Shown here: in pieces, positions 39,841 through 51,132 of the stretch
Position numbering within the stretch: position 1 is the first letter of the stretch
Layout of the letters: every line of letters begins with the position of its first letter
Source of the DNA: Xiphias gladius
Lineage: Eukaryota > Chordata > Actinopteri > Istiophoriformes > Xiphiidae
DNA length: 64,000 nucleotides
Direction: 5' to 3'
NCBI RefSeq assembly: GCF_016859285.1
Contig: NC_053405.1
Span: forward strand, 4,077,260-4,141,259
Made by a program: the position numbers and the translations under genes
Notes under the pieces: model-generated
Seen by the model: the letters and a program-made list of their open reading frames with translations, nothing else
Database searches by the model: none
What the model was told of the DNA's origin: nothing

Positions 39841-39912
39841 TGCCGTGACCCGGATTCGAACCGGGGTTGCTGCGGCCACAACGCAGAGTACTAACCACTA
39901 TACGATCACGGC
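39841..39912 (-). tRNA. tRNA-His (anticodon GTG)
   Basis: The 72-base minus-strand sequence starts GCCGTGATCGTATAGTGGTT and folds as a complete cloverleaf. The acceptor pairs GCCGTGA with TCACGGC, followed by discriminator A. The anticodon loop is GTTGTGG with GTG. The T arm is CCCGG-TTCGAAT-CCGGG. The A box (TATAGTGGTTAGTAC) and B box (GGTTCGAATCC) are intact and there is no intron. It is near-identical to the vertebrate tRNA-His gene, and a T-run terminator follows. It appears functional rather than a SINE head, because no SINE body is attached. Confidence 0.97.
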
Positions 39913-39976
39913 GAGCTGTCCTCGGGACCGGCGACGGAGGAAGGGGGACAGCTGATGACGAGCGGCGCGTAGTGCC

Positions 39977-39992
39977 GGGGGGGGGGGGGGGG
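39977..39992. repeat. G16 homopolymer upstream of tRNA-His
   Basis: Sixteen consecutive G on the plus strand, 65-80 bases from the tRNA 5' end (C16 in tRNA sense). The length may be imprecise, since such runs are error-prone in sequencing. Confidence 0.85.
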
Positions 39993-40363
39993 CACGTGGC
40001 ACCGTTTAAACCTTCCGAATAGCAGAAAATATACATGTAACAACAAACTCCGTTTAAACAGTCGATTTCATCGGCGGTGTCAGGTCAAGTTACACTGGGT
40101 GGTAGAAGGGTGCCAAGCTGGGATTTAGTGTCGGGATGAGCCTCAGTGAGATGATGTGATTTTTTTTTTAAAGCCGAATTTCTCACCCTGCCTGAGCCAC
40201 CCTGATCTGCAGGAACAACTCCAGCTGTGCCGCTCTGGCACCAAAAATAGATACCAGCCCCCCAAAGGTGACAGCGTCCACATCTGACCACAGGAGGGGT
40301 CCGTGAAACAGTCACTCACTAAACAAAGAAGATGTTTGCCAGGCTCATTTTACTGTAACAATA

Positions 40364-40369
40364 TTTAAT
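40364..40369 (-). terminator. Possible polyadenylation signal of fetub (ATTAAA)
   Basis: No AATAAA occurs on the minus strand in the 300 bases after the stop. ATTAAA, the commonest variant hexamer, occurs about 295 bases downstream. Confidence 0.35.
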
Positions 40370-40663
40370 GGTGATCAACATTAGTACGACTCACGTTTAT
40401 AACTGAAACATCTGCAAACCAATATGAAAATTCTTAATTTTAAATGAATGGTGCTCAAATTTCGGAAACTGTCTCATATACAGCAACGAGATCCTTTGTA
40501 ATTCCATAAAACATGAGGCCTGAAGGTTAGATATACACTACTTTTCTGTTAGGACTCAGAAAAACAAAACCACCGGCGTTACTACTGATGTAGAGGGGTT
40601 TTACTACCCTCTCACATTTCACTTCCAGGTTACAGTTGCATGTAAAGAAAGACGTCCAGCCGG

Positions 40664-43600
40664 TCAGAGGTTGAGACTTCTTATGTGCAGGTTGTGCCTC
40701 CGCGGGCCGGGGCAAGAGCTGGCTGCTGGGGCAGGCCTGGGAGAGGCAGGCAGATCCACCACGGTCCCCAGGCAGCCGCACGGCTCGGAGACGGGGAGGC
40801 CGGGCGCGACTGAGCTCACCTGCTCCTGCTCCTGGGGCTGCGGGCCTGTGTGGTTGTGGTGCTGATGCCCAGCGTGCGCACGGGCCTGCTCCTCCGCAGC
40901 GGCAGCCTACAGAGGAAGAAGGGGAAAGAGACGGAGACAGTGTGGCCGACTTTTCTGGCTTCCGCTGATCTCAAGAAACTCTAAAGGAACATGTTGATGA
41001 GGGCGGGGAGAATGAACCATACGTGGACCATAACACCAGCAGGGTAGAGCTGCGGAATTGGGTGGTATCTCTGCCTGTTCATCACCACAGGCAACTCTTT
41101 TCACTTTACACGCAGTCTTTGAGTAACTCTTAAAATAAAGTCAGACATGTTAAGTCCTGTTGTGCGGGGCATCACTGCAGGTGAACTAGGTACCTGAGGG
41201 TTGTAGATCTCACACTTCGCTTGAACACTCAGAAATGTGTCCCTTCCGACAGGGATTGCAGTTTCAAACGGGAAGTACCGGCTCACGTGTGAACCACTGC
41301 AGTAGCCTCTATGCTGAGAGAAAAAGAAATCAGGGATAGTTAACCATTTACGACTGGTCGGCATCTTGTTGGGAGCCAGAAAAGATTCAGCGATGAAGAC
41401 AGGACACAAAAAGAAGTTTAAAAGCAATAAATTAGCTTTTGAGGCCTTAAGTTCCTGTGTGAATTTACACACCAGTGGAAACACAAGCTGAATGAAGTCT
41501 TACAGCTGTCTTCCATTAGTTCAGCTTTTTAAAACAAACAAAAAAAAAACAAGCATCTCACAACCAAATTGCATCTCAGGGCAATTTCACACGCAGCAAT
41601 CAGCCATTTTGGTGATTGCCACATCTTTAGCTTTAAACTGTAGACAGCCCTCTTCTGAAGAACTTGTGCTGAGTAAGTGCGGTAAACTGCGTATTGAAAC
41701 GCTCCTAACACATCTGTGTGTATGTTACTCACGGCAGACTGAGAGTCCATAGGTGGGCAGCTGCCCCGTTCGCTGGCCTTGGTGTTCTTTGCACACACTG
41801 TCTCCACGATGGTGAAGTCCACAAAATAAGACATACCAAAGATCCACTGACAAAGAACAGAAAGACATGGTAAATACACACGTACACACGTCGCAAGCGG
41901 AAGCAAACTGAACGCCTGTGAACTACTCGACAAATTGAGAATTACAACAATGCTTCGGTTTGAAAGGCTAGTTTGAGATGTGATTGGGTCAAGATTTCTA
42001 AACCTGCACTTTCTCAGTGCAGGCTTAGTCTGATAAAAGCGCTACACATTTAACACAAAAAGCCACCTGTGCCACATTTAATCGGCCAATCCTTTGAATA
42101 GCACAGAATAATGAAGGTGCAGGACTCAAGACCAGTTGAATTTACCTGGTCTCAAGAACCAAACTCTTTGCCCTCTCACCTCTCCTCATCCCTGCTACCG
42201 CTTCCCTGTTTCTTGATTCACCTTCTTTGTGGCTCTCATTGGTTAGTCGAATTGCTTAATCATTTCGTTTAATTATTTTTTTTTTCTAACCTGTGCCCTG
42301 GCTGCTGTAATGTTCTCCAGAGCAAAGTAGTTGGCCAGGTGGCTCTGGTCATTGAACTTCTGCAGGGACAGTCTGGCCGTCTTCGTCACGATGGGCTCGT
42401 TCAAATTAACTGATGTGGGACAATCCGGACAGACACCCACCACTTCCGCAGAAGGAACTAAACAGGGTGAAGGCAAATGGGAAGTAGCTGAGTCAAAGTC
42501 AGTGTTGAGGATTTAACGCAGGCACAGTGACAGGTACTTCCTTCCCTAACGTCCACCCAGCAGTGTGAACCCTTTCGGCTCGCTTCAGCTCCTCCCTCTG
42601 ACATCTCGCTTTATCCACACGTGGTCTCCTTCATTTAGCCAAATTGCTCGAAAAAATGTTTAAAAAATAAAACTGCCTCGATTTCCAACTGCACCTGACA
42701 TGTTTACTTCCCCTTATGGAGGTATCTTTTTTGGGACTGTGCAAATATAGAGAAAGATCTTAGTCTATGTAAGCAAAATCAAAAAAGGTAAAATGCCAGG
42801 AAAATAGATTTACATCACTTTCTGTCACCAGAACTTTGTAAAAGTGTGTCTGTGTCATCAAACGGATGGAAGCAACTCCATTGGTCTACCTTTGCGAGTT
42901 ACGCAGGAGTAGTTTTGAAGTTTGACTTGAGTGTCGACGTGGGCCGATACCTCACACTCTCCATACACCTGAAGAACACAAACACACAGTTATAGGCGTA
43001 GGCACATGCACATATAACCAAAGCGGCCAACCGGGCCGACGAGGCCGGAAAGTGATCGCGCAGTGACTGGAGCTTCTGACTCGTGAAAATGATCTAATAC
43101 AAGTAACATGTGCTAACGTTAAACAAAGCATCATTTTGGCATCAGTATAAAATCATATTCAAAAAGCAGACTGAGTTTTAGTTTGGCCTTGGGTTGAGCT
43201 TAAGTCATTTGTGGGCCACAAAAAAAACAAAGCACCCGCCGTGTTGACCTTGAAGAGTGAAGATACGCCACCATGTGGTACTTACCGGAACGGAACCGAT
43301 ACTTTTGACTTCACATTGTTTCCATGGTTTCCTGCTGATGACGTGGCATCTGGTCTCCATGACATCAATGGTCAGGTTGTAGAGCGACCCGTCTTTCTCC
43401 TGGACACACACACACACACGCACACACACACACAAACAGACAGGTGCGCATTTTAATGTTTCTTTTCACATTTAAATGACCAATTCTTATTCAGCTCTAC
43501 TTCCTCTTTTCTTTTTTTTGTTTTGTTTTCCAGGCTCTGCAAACAGGCTGCTGGCCTGGCCACTCTTTCAGCCCTCTTTCCGCAAATATTGCTTTTTTAC

Positions 43601-43854
43601 AGAACCCTCTTCGTGTTTTTGTGCACGCATGTGTGTATGCAAAGGTCTGCCCTCACCTTCTTAGGAGTGTGAGAGACGTCGTACAGTCTGTTGAGGCTCA
43701 GGATGTATCCGCTTCTTCGGTCCTGGTTGATCTGCTCCAGGGCCTCTTCTGCCACTCTCACTGCCTCAGGGCTACTGCAGCCCGGAGGCTCTGGCCTGGC
43801 TCTTCCCTCCTGCGGCAGCAGAGCCAGACACAGGACCAGCAAGTACACACTCAT
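40664..43854 (-). CDS. fetub: Fetuin-B, 7 exons, 344 aa
   Basis: Secreted cystatin-family glycoprotein; mammalian fetuin-B inhibits the astacin-type protease ovastacin through the CPDCP segment between its cystatin domains. Coding exons on the minus strand: 43854-43657, 43399-43286, 42968-42890, 42457-42291, 41846-41733, 41313-41194, 40906-40664. Every junction is GT/AG, phases are 0,0,1,0,0,0, and the frame closes at a TGA. Residues 1 to about 20 are a signal peptide ([19 protein letters not shown]). Domain 1 covers about 26-130 ([23 protein letters not shown]). CPDCP is at 140-144. Domain 2 continues through exon 6. The tail ends with a CPGP segment followed by [12 protein letters not shown]; human fetuin-B also has CPGP close to its C-terminus. 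Sequons NLT, NYS, NIT and NHT are present. It lies about 2.5 kb downstream of ahsg in the same orientation, as AHSG and FETUB lie side by side in mammals. The short exon 7 has only scattered His, unlike its neighbour. Confidence 0.92.
43404..43434. repeat. (CA)n adjoining fetub exon 2 acceptor
   Basis: In minus sense this is (TG)n running directly into the tgtcc-AG splice acceptor of exon 2. It stands where the polypyrimidine tract is normally found. Confidence 0.9.
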
Positions 43855-43961
43855 CCTCTAACACACACAAACATACACTGGGCCAAATACGAACCCTAAT
43901 TTCACCCAGCTCCCTTTGGAAAACCTGTATTCCTGATCTTTCCAGACAGGTTTTGGACAGA

Positions 43962-43967
43962 CTTATA
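43962..43967 (-). promoter_or_regulatory. Possible TATA-like element of fetub
   Basis: TATAAG within tcatataagt lies about 110 bases upstream of the fetub ATG. It would give an 80-base 5' UTR. The match is weak, and no second promoter element was recognised. Confidence 0.3.
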
Positions 43968-46088
43968 TGAGGCTGACGGTGGACTTTCCCTACTCTCCGA
44001 AAGCATGAGCAAACAGCTGCTATCTGCTGCTCTGGAGGCCGTTGGCTGGGGTCAGACTGAGTGAAGGGTCACAGTGCACTGGGGAACAGGGGGAATTAAG
44101 TTTATCAAATAAAAGCATCAGCATCATACAGTGCAACTAATTTGGATTGATAGATATTGCAATTGGCCACTGCATCCTCTTTATGTAAATATAAAACAAA
44201 CAAAATGCATGACTTAGTATATAAGTAAAATATAACTTTAAAAATATAACAATGAAGTGTCATTATTGTGAAAAAGCAGGCTTCTTCTCCCTTCTTACTT
44301 CTGCTGACTAAGCAGGATTGCAGCTGTGAGCTACGTGTGGGCTGCGCTTAAAGGCTACAGAACAAAGATAAGAGCTGTTTGCTGAGTGTGTAAAGCTGAT
44401 GTTACAAACAAATGTCCACAGAGATAATGTACACAGAGTGGGCGAGTAGTTTGAACTGCTCTAGATACTGCTGTTGTTGTGTTTGCAGTGTGACAGCTAC
44501 AAAAAGTTAACCATTATTTCCTCCAAGGTTATTTTTTATCTATTGGCAGGATCTCAAAAAGTAGTTTGGCATAAACTAGTCTCCATACGGCAGCCAATCT
44601 GCAACATATTACAGTGACTCCTTAAAAAGGTTTTTTTGTTTTTAGGGGGGGGGGTAAATATTCCACACGATTTTCAAATAATGGTCTGCCAAAATCTTGC
44701 AGGCTCGGTATAAACAGCCGCAATTCTCCAACATATTATACTATTTATTACACGATTTGACCCCTAGGTGGTCCTACAGCGACGCGATTCATTCAAATGG
44801 CAGCACCTGTGGTTGTGAGTGTAATGCGGCACTCGCACCCGAAGTGACGATCTGCTCGTCAATGCAAAATTGGTGGGGGGGGGCCAAAAAGCTCGGTGAC
44901 AGTGCCTGCTCTCGGGGATAGTGGTGAACCGCCACAGCGGGCGAGCTAACGAGCTCGGCCACAATAGCTCCTGAAGCTTCTCTCTATTTTCTCAAGGCTG
45001 TTCTGCGTCCTCTCTCTTCTCTCCTTTGCGGAGCCGTTTTCACTCCAACAGAGGGGATTAAATAAAAGCGAAGTTAAGACAGATTCTTCTATTTTGGTAT
45101 CTTTGTCCCCTCGGAGGTCGGCAGTGCAAAGACAGCTTGCTACGGCAAAGTTCACCACAGTTGAGCTTTATATGGCACATTCACATGGATTAATTTAGCC
45201 TCCTAAAAGCTTTCTATTATTAAAATAAGAAAATTTAGAGGATTGTGTGGCCTGTGGAGGTCTGTGCCGTGGCCTTTGCAACCTACTGTCAGTGCTTTTT
45301 CTAGTTCTTCACGTTCTGATTGAGTTTGTGCCTCGGTTCCCTTCTCTCTCTTGTAAACAGAGACACAAGAAAGGTCACAGATAAAGAGGGTGATGAGAAC
45401 GTTGAGACTGGCAGCAATGCAGATTCAGATGGAAACTCTGAATCTGTTGAAATATAATTAAAAAAAGAAAGCTTACTGTTAGCTCTTTCAAATACATTGC
45501 CTACATTATGTACTGTAGGAACACGTAAATGGATATGATCAGGAGAAGGCCTGTTAGAAACACATATTTTGAGTCATTTTATTTTGGTGTCGTGTCAGCG
45601 AACTCATAAAACAGCCACTTCTCTAATAGTAATGCATTGGTCAGAAAATCCATCTGCTGCTTTTCACGTAACCACAAGCTTCTTAAAGAAGATTTTCATG
45701 GCGTGTTGTTTGTAATAGTAGTGAGATCGGTGAAAGGAAACACGGGGAGAGTCGGTCGTGGGGGTTGGGGACAAGTGTATTGAAACAAGACAAAATTGAA
45801 TACCTTGGTCTTGGTCACTACAAAAACACTGGATGAGTACTGGTGGTATTCTTTATTATTTTGTGCAGCAAAAGCATAGAAACATACAAACATATAGAAA
45901 ATGTTTGCTGGCTCAATTGAACAGTGACTGTGACAATCTGAAGGTCTACACTGTGGAAGATGGTTCCTCCTTGTGAATATGGACATGCTGTGGTCAGTTT
46001 TTGTCATTATTATTCAATCATTTATGACCAGTTTCCCAGCAACAGAGAAAATGAAAAGAAAAAACAGGTCGATGTTGTGAATGTAGTG
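43968..46088. other. Intergenic between ahsg and fetub
   Basis: About 2.1 kb without a supported gene. It presumably holds distal fetub regulatory sequence. Homopolymer G and T runs occur near 44633-44654 and G again at 44875-44883. No transposon family was recognised. Confidence 0.5.
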
Positions 46089-46094
46089 TTTATT
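46089..46094 (-). terminator. Polyadenylation signal of ahsg
   Basis: AATAAA on the minus strand, about 210 bases after the TAA stop, is the first canonical hexamer in the 3' flank. It predicts an mRNA end near 46070. Confidence 0.6.
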
Positions 46095-46305
46095 AGTGGG
46101 CGGAAGTGTAGAGAGAGAGAGAGGAAAGTTTACATGTTACGTGCTTGTGATAAACCGCCATTTTGCCCAAGAATGACCCAGGGAAGCAGTCAAGATGTGT
46201 TACATTGCCTATCATCTGTCAAATGCAGGCGTGTCAAAAGCTAAATGGAGTTTAACTGTCTTTACTAAGATTCATTCAGTTTCTAACTGAACTCCATGGG
46301 CCACC

Positions 46306-49300
46306 TTATGCAGCTGGCTTGAACAAGGGATCCTCATTGAAGAGTTTCTCCACCAGGGTGGTGTCTGCCCCGTGGTGGGTGCAGTGGGCTGAGACTGAGG
46401 TGGGGAAGGACTCGATGGTGGGTTCTGTCTCTCCGGGGATTTGGGGATCGGGCTTGAGGGGCAGGACGACTCCATGCTCGGGCCCGGCGGCGGGGACATC
46501 AGGGAAGGAAGGCAGGGTCACGGGCTGGTCCAAGGCGGGCAGGATCCTCACGGAGCCCTTTGGGTGGTCGTGGGCCGCGGTCTCGTGGTCGTGGGCGTGG
46601 TGATGGTGGTGGTGCTCGTGCTCGTGCAGGTGAGCGTGCTTGTGGTCGTGGTCCAGAGCGTGCTCGTGATCGTGGTCGTGGGAGTGAACGCCATCGGCGT
46701 GCTTGTAGTCATGGTGGTGGTCGGGTGAGTCGCCGCTGTGGTTGTGTGCTTTGGCGTGATGAGCGTGCACGTGATCATGGCCGTGCCCGTGGTCGTGGGA
46801 GTGATCGTGAGCATGCCTGTGTGCGCTACCTGGTTCGTGGTCGTGAGTGTGGTGGTGGTTGTCGCTGTGGTTAGCGTGCGCGTGGGTGTCCTCCTCGTGA
46901 GTGTGGCTCTTGGTGTGGTCGTGCGTGTGGTCGTGCGCGTGTGTAGCGTCGGCCGCATGTGCGTGGTCACTGTCGTGGCTATGTGTGTGCGTGTCATTGT
47001 GGCTGTGGTCAGTTTCTCCGCCCTCCAGGTGCAGTTTCTTCTCTCTCTCGGCGGCCTGGAGAACACGTTTAGGTAAAATTGGTGATGCATGGTAGATAAT
47101 TTGGCTTAACTGGTGGGATTTAAGATGTGTGTAACCTCTACTACATTCATGGCTATAAGCCATAAAGACATAACATTAACTACATAAATATGCAGAGACG
47201 CTTTAGGTCTTTTGAGGCAAGTCGTAGTTAAGTCTCAAGTCTTTTAGAGCAAGTTCTGAAGGAGAATTCCTGTTTATTACAACTGGGATCTTAGTTTTGT
47301 AGGTTTGGTCACTGTTTCTACAGCATAAGTAATAAGTAAATCAGTGTGACAGAGTTGTCTTAGTGTGTCTTACCTCAGGCTCATAGATCTCACAATCTAC
47401 ACTGATCTCTTCATCATTAGCGGGAGTATGGAAATGGGCTGCCTTGCAAAAGCCCTTGTGCTGAGGAGAGACAAAGAAAAGACAAATAAGAGAGGAGAGA
47501 GAGAGAGGAGGAATGGTTATTCCTGTGGATTTACTAGAATGCAATAGTTAAACAAACTAAATGTCAGATTAGTCCTGAATTCAAAAATTTAAAACTAAAA
47601 TCCACAAAAAAATGGTCTTCAAGTTTATTATTTCTCTCAAAAGGTTCAATGAGAAAACAAGCCAAACACAGCTGAACTGAGCACATAATAATAGAGACAT
47701 GGGGACAATAAAAGAGACCGAATGTTTAACTGACTGACCAAAGCATGAATTAAAATGAAGGATTGCTATGTCTTTTTTCAACTTACAAAACAAATCCTGG
47801 TTGTTAAAATGATCCATTTGATCAAGATTAGAATGCGAAAAAAAAAAAAAATACAGTGAAATAACAACTTGTCATGACTCACAGCGAACTCGCAGTCCAT
47901 GGGGGGGCACTTATCAGTCGCTGTCTTTGTGCTCTTGGTGCAGGTGGTCTCCTGGATGGTGTACTCTACATTGTAAATCGCCGATATGCCCATCTGGATG
48001 CACGAGAAAGAGGAAGAGGCATAGCAACATTAGGATACAATATCTGTGGTAGGGCGTTGGTCAAGTGGCAAGTAAGTGAGTTAGAGATCTCCTGACCAAT
48101 GGAAGAGCAGGAGGTGGAGGCGCAAACCACTGCATGCACACATGACAGAATCTCACTGTTGTTAACATAGTAAGAATTGGATGAAACGCACAGAGGTGGA
48201 TTGTTCTGCAGGAGCGGTCTGAGAGTTGGAGGAGGATCAGTGGAGGATTTGATGCTAATTTTATGGTGGAAACTTGTCCAATTTGAATCCATAACTGACA
48301 AAAATGCAAGCTGACTACAGGATGTACGGGAATTTCTTCGTACGCAAAACATTTCGGGGGGGATTACCTAATTGGATTTAACACAACTCTACGTCGTCGG
48401 TGCGGCGAGGGTCTGTTGCATTGCTTTTGCTCGCCAACTCCTGCGACAAGTTCTTCAATGTTGGTCCCACAGACACAACGTTAATTATATTATTCCATTT
48501 ATCCACGGTCTATCAACTCCCCGAGACTTTAAATAGTTTTGTTGGTGTTAGGAAAAAGCGCCGAGATACCAGCCTCGGGATCATTCATTCTCCGCTTCAA
48601 CATAACCTGTTTTGTATCAGCCACCGTATTCTCTGCATGGCCCATGTGTTCACAATACATAAGATGGGAGGATACAGTATGTTACGTGATATCTGTTTTC
48701 TTGCTGGGATGTGGAAAACGTACCCCTAAGGTAGCACGGGTGACGTGGAGCAGAGCGAAATGATTGGCCAGATTGCTCTCCTCATTAAACTTCGCCAGAG
48801 AGTGAGACACGGTCTTCTGAACCTCAGCGTTGTCCAAGGCGATCAGAGAGGGACAGTCAGGACAAACCTCAGACACCCTGGCTGCAGGAACTTAGCAGAG
48901 AGAAAGGGGGCTTTGAATGTGCATATATCACATGATGGTTTTGCGCTGCACAAAATCTCAGTCTACTTTAACCAAGTATTGATTTTTAGAAATTGTACTT
49001 TTATTTAAAAGAAAGAGAAATATGTGTTATAGTTTCTTCTTTTCAAACTACGAGTCAAACAAGTCAAAGTGAGCTGAAAAGATGTGGAACTGTCAACCAT
49101 CGGCAGAATTTTTCATGCTCGATGTCTTGTTCAGATAACTTATTTCACCTGAATTTAAAAGAAATCAGGAGTTCTTGTATTTTCTTTTATGACTGGAATT
49201 TCTTAATTTTTTTACCTGGTCTGATTTCACAGTCGTATTTGTAGAGACGCACCACTCTGTGCACCTTGCTAATGTAGATGGCGGCTTTGCACTGTCCATA

Positions 49301-51003
49301 CACCTGCAAAGACAAATACAGTAATTGCACATGTAGGAACATGACATGTTGATGTAAGTTAGACATGCAAGCAACTGAAATTCAAAAGACCTGCTGAAAT
49401 GAAAATGAAAAGGAAAAGGAAATGCAAGACTTAAAACTTCACAAGGTAAACCTTGTTTTTTCTTTGTCAAAGATAAACGAATGTGGACAAGTTTTCTAAC
49501 CGGTGTGTCTTCGGTGGGACGAGCAACACAGTTGTGCAAGTGATGCCTGCTGAGAACACTGCAGTTGGTCTCCACAACATCCAGAGTCAGGTAGTAAACC
49601 ACACCAACCTCGCCCTGTGACACACACACACACACACACACACACACATTATGCATTCATGGAGCAATAATTACAGTGAGTTAACATCCTGTAGGGAATG
49701 ATCTTCCACTGGGGAGGAAAATGTGTGATTTTTGAATTGACTGATGATAAATGACGCCCCGAGAAAGTTTTCACTGTCAGGCACCGATGTTGCCATGACA
49801 ACCCTTCCAATAATCCTTGGTATCTCCTGATCTTTCACACAGTCAAAATGAATCCGTCTTCTACTGCACAGCTGACAAATTGTTAATTACATTGTTGGCA
49901 TAAATGTCTGATGTCTGATTAGTAATTCCACTCATAATTAACTTATAATGAATTTTTGAACTTAAAACATAATTCACATACTCTTATCATCTGAGCCTTT
50001 TATTGTGGAACCAGAGGTAATCAGATTCAGGGACGACCTGCCAGATGAGCTCTGGCAGATTGAATCCTGAGCTATAATTCCCTCTTAAACATCACCTTTA
50101 ATCACATCCCTTTAATCAGCCTTTTTTTAATGTTTTGCTAATTAGTTTCTTACTTTGTTTTTTTTTTTTTCAGAGTTACACAGTCCTTCCTAAAGCTGAA
50201 AAATCTCACTTTTACGTACTTTTTTTTTTTTTTTTTTATGTTTTATGGTCCCATCGTGGTTTTAAAAATCCTGGTGATTTAATCTCAAATGCATCAGGTG
50301 TTCAGTAAGAGAGGAGGAACTAATGCACAGTTGGGTTTTTGGTAAGAGCGCTAGCTGCAATCACTTTGCACATGTTTGACGAAAACTTCCCCCTTTTAAG
50401 CAATGGGATCTTATTTTGATCATTTTGGCCCTAATCTTTTACTTGTCAGGTTAACGGTAGAAAAACGATTTAGTTTGTAAAAAAAACACACAGGACGTCA
50501 CAGCAGATAAGATTGAGTCAAAACAAGACTGAACATAATGTAACATAAGTAGCCAGATAATCCAACTGAGTTTTTTTTTTTTAACTTCACTCATTCATTC
50601 TTTATTCTATTTGAATTTGAACTGAACAAACTGGAGATGCGGGCAGTGATTTGGTCACTTTAGGTCTGGATCTGAGCTAGAAAATAAAGAAAAGAAAAGA
50701 CTCCCTAAGTAGCCTCGGTCTACTCTGTAAGGAAACAATACTACGTTCAAGAATATTACAAGAGTTTACGTGGTGCTCACTGGAGTGACTCACATGTTTC
50801 GCCATGTGCACGTTGGACAGGTGGTGCAGTCTTAAGATGTAGCCTTCGTGCCGGTCCTGGTTGATCTTGTTCATAGCCTGTTCTGCAGCAGCCACTGCTG
50901 ACGGGTCTTCGCATGACCCCGGCTCCAAGCCATCGTGCTCCACCGGTGCGGCGTGCACACACCCCAATGCTAACAAAAGCGACAACAGCGCACAGTTCTT
51001 CAT
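46306..51003 (-). CDS. ahsg: Alpha-2-HS-glycoprotein / fetuin-A-like protein with His-rich tail, 7 exons, 508 aa
   Basis: Secreted plasma glycoprotein of the type 3 cystatin (fetuin) family; fetuin-A binds calcium-phosphate mineral and metal ions in blood. Coding exons read on the minus strand: 51003-50794, 49614-49501, 49303-49216, 48890-48724, 47993-47883, 47460-47374, 47055-46306. All junctions are GT/AG, intron phases are 0,0,1,0,0,0, and the joined frame is open to a TAA. Residues 1-18 are a signal peptide (MKNCALLSLLLALGCVHA). Cystatin-like domain 1 covers about 30-137 (INQDR, VYGQC). Domain 2 covers about 138-259 and opens with CPDCP at 147-151. Residues 276-423 are about 40% His, then a Pro-rich tail ends in FKPAA. 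N-glycosylation sequons include NCS in exon 2 and NHS in the tail. The protein is longer than mammalian fetuin-A (about 367 aa) because of the His tract, which recalls histidine-rich glycoprotein (HRG), the third relative. The start is the only ATG giving a signal peptide. Sure of the family; A-type versus HRG-like naming is less certain. Confidence 0.9.
46564..47007 (-). other. ahsg: His-rich low-complexity domain within last ahsg exon
   Basis: Codons 276-423 (148 residues) hold about 61 histidines, mostly alternating as His-Asp, His-Ala, His-Thr, His-Ser or His-Glu, with a run of six His near the end. It lies within exon 7 and is not interrupted by a stop. Alternating His tracts bind zinc and other divalent ions and, when protonated, polyanions in HRG and other proteins; here that function is inferred. 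Many apparent reading frames on both strands across this segment are by-products of the repetitive codons. Confidence 0.9.
49620..49648. repeat. (CA)n adjoining ahsg exon 2 acceptor
   Basis: In minus sense this is (TG)n running into gtcacAG, the exon 2 acceptor. Same intron and same position as in fetub. Confidence 0.9.
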
Positions 51004-51036
51004 GGTAAAGGCCTGGGATGTCTCTGATAGGGTGAC

Positions 51037-51044
51037 CTTTTATA
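51037..51044 (-). promoter_or_regulatory. TATA box of ahsg
   Basis: The minus strand reads TATAAAAG 34-41 bases upstream of the ATG at 51003. With usual TATA spacing, transcription would start near 51013, giving a 5' UTR of only about 10 bases. It is the best core-promoter match upstream of the gene and suits a highly expressed liver gene. The start site is inferred. Confidence 0.6.
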
Positions 51045-51070
51045 TCCTGCTACTGTTAGTAGGCACACCC

Positions 51071-51132
51071 CCTCTCTCTCTCTGTCTCTCTCTCGCTCGC
51101 TCACACACACACACACACACACAAACACACAA

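Noticed and set aside
46319-47095. Plus-strand Val/Gly-rich and Arg/Gly-rich frames and a minus-strand Thr-rich frame across the His-rich exon
   Set aside because: They are other-frame readings of the GTGGTCGTG-type codon repeats of ahsg exon 7; only the His frame joins the upstream exons.
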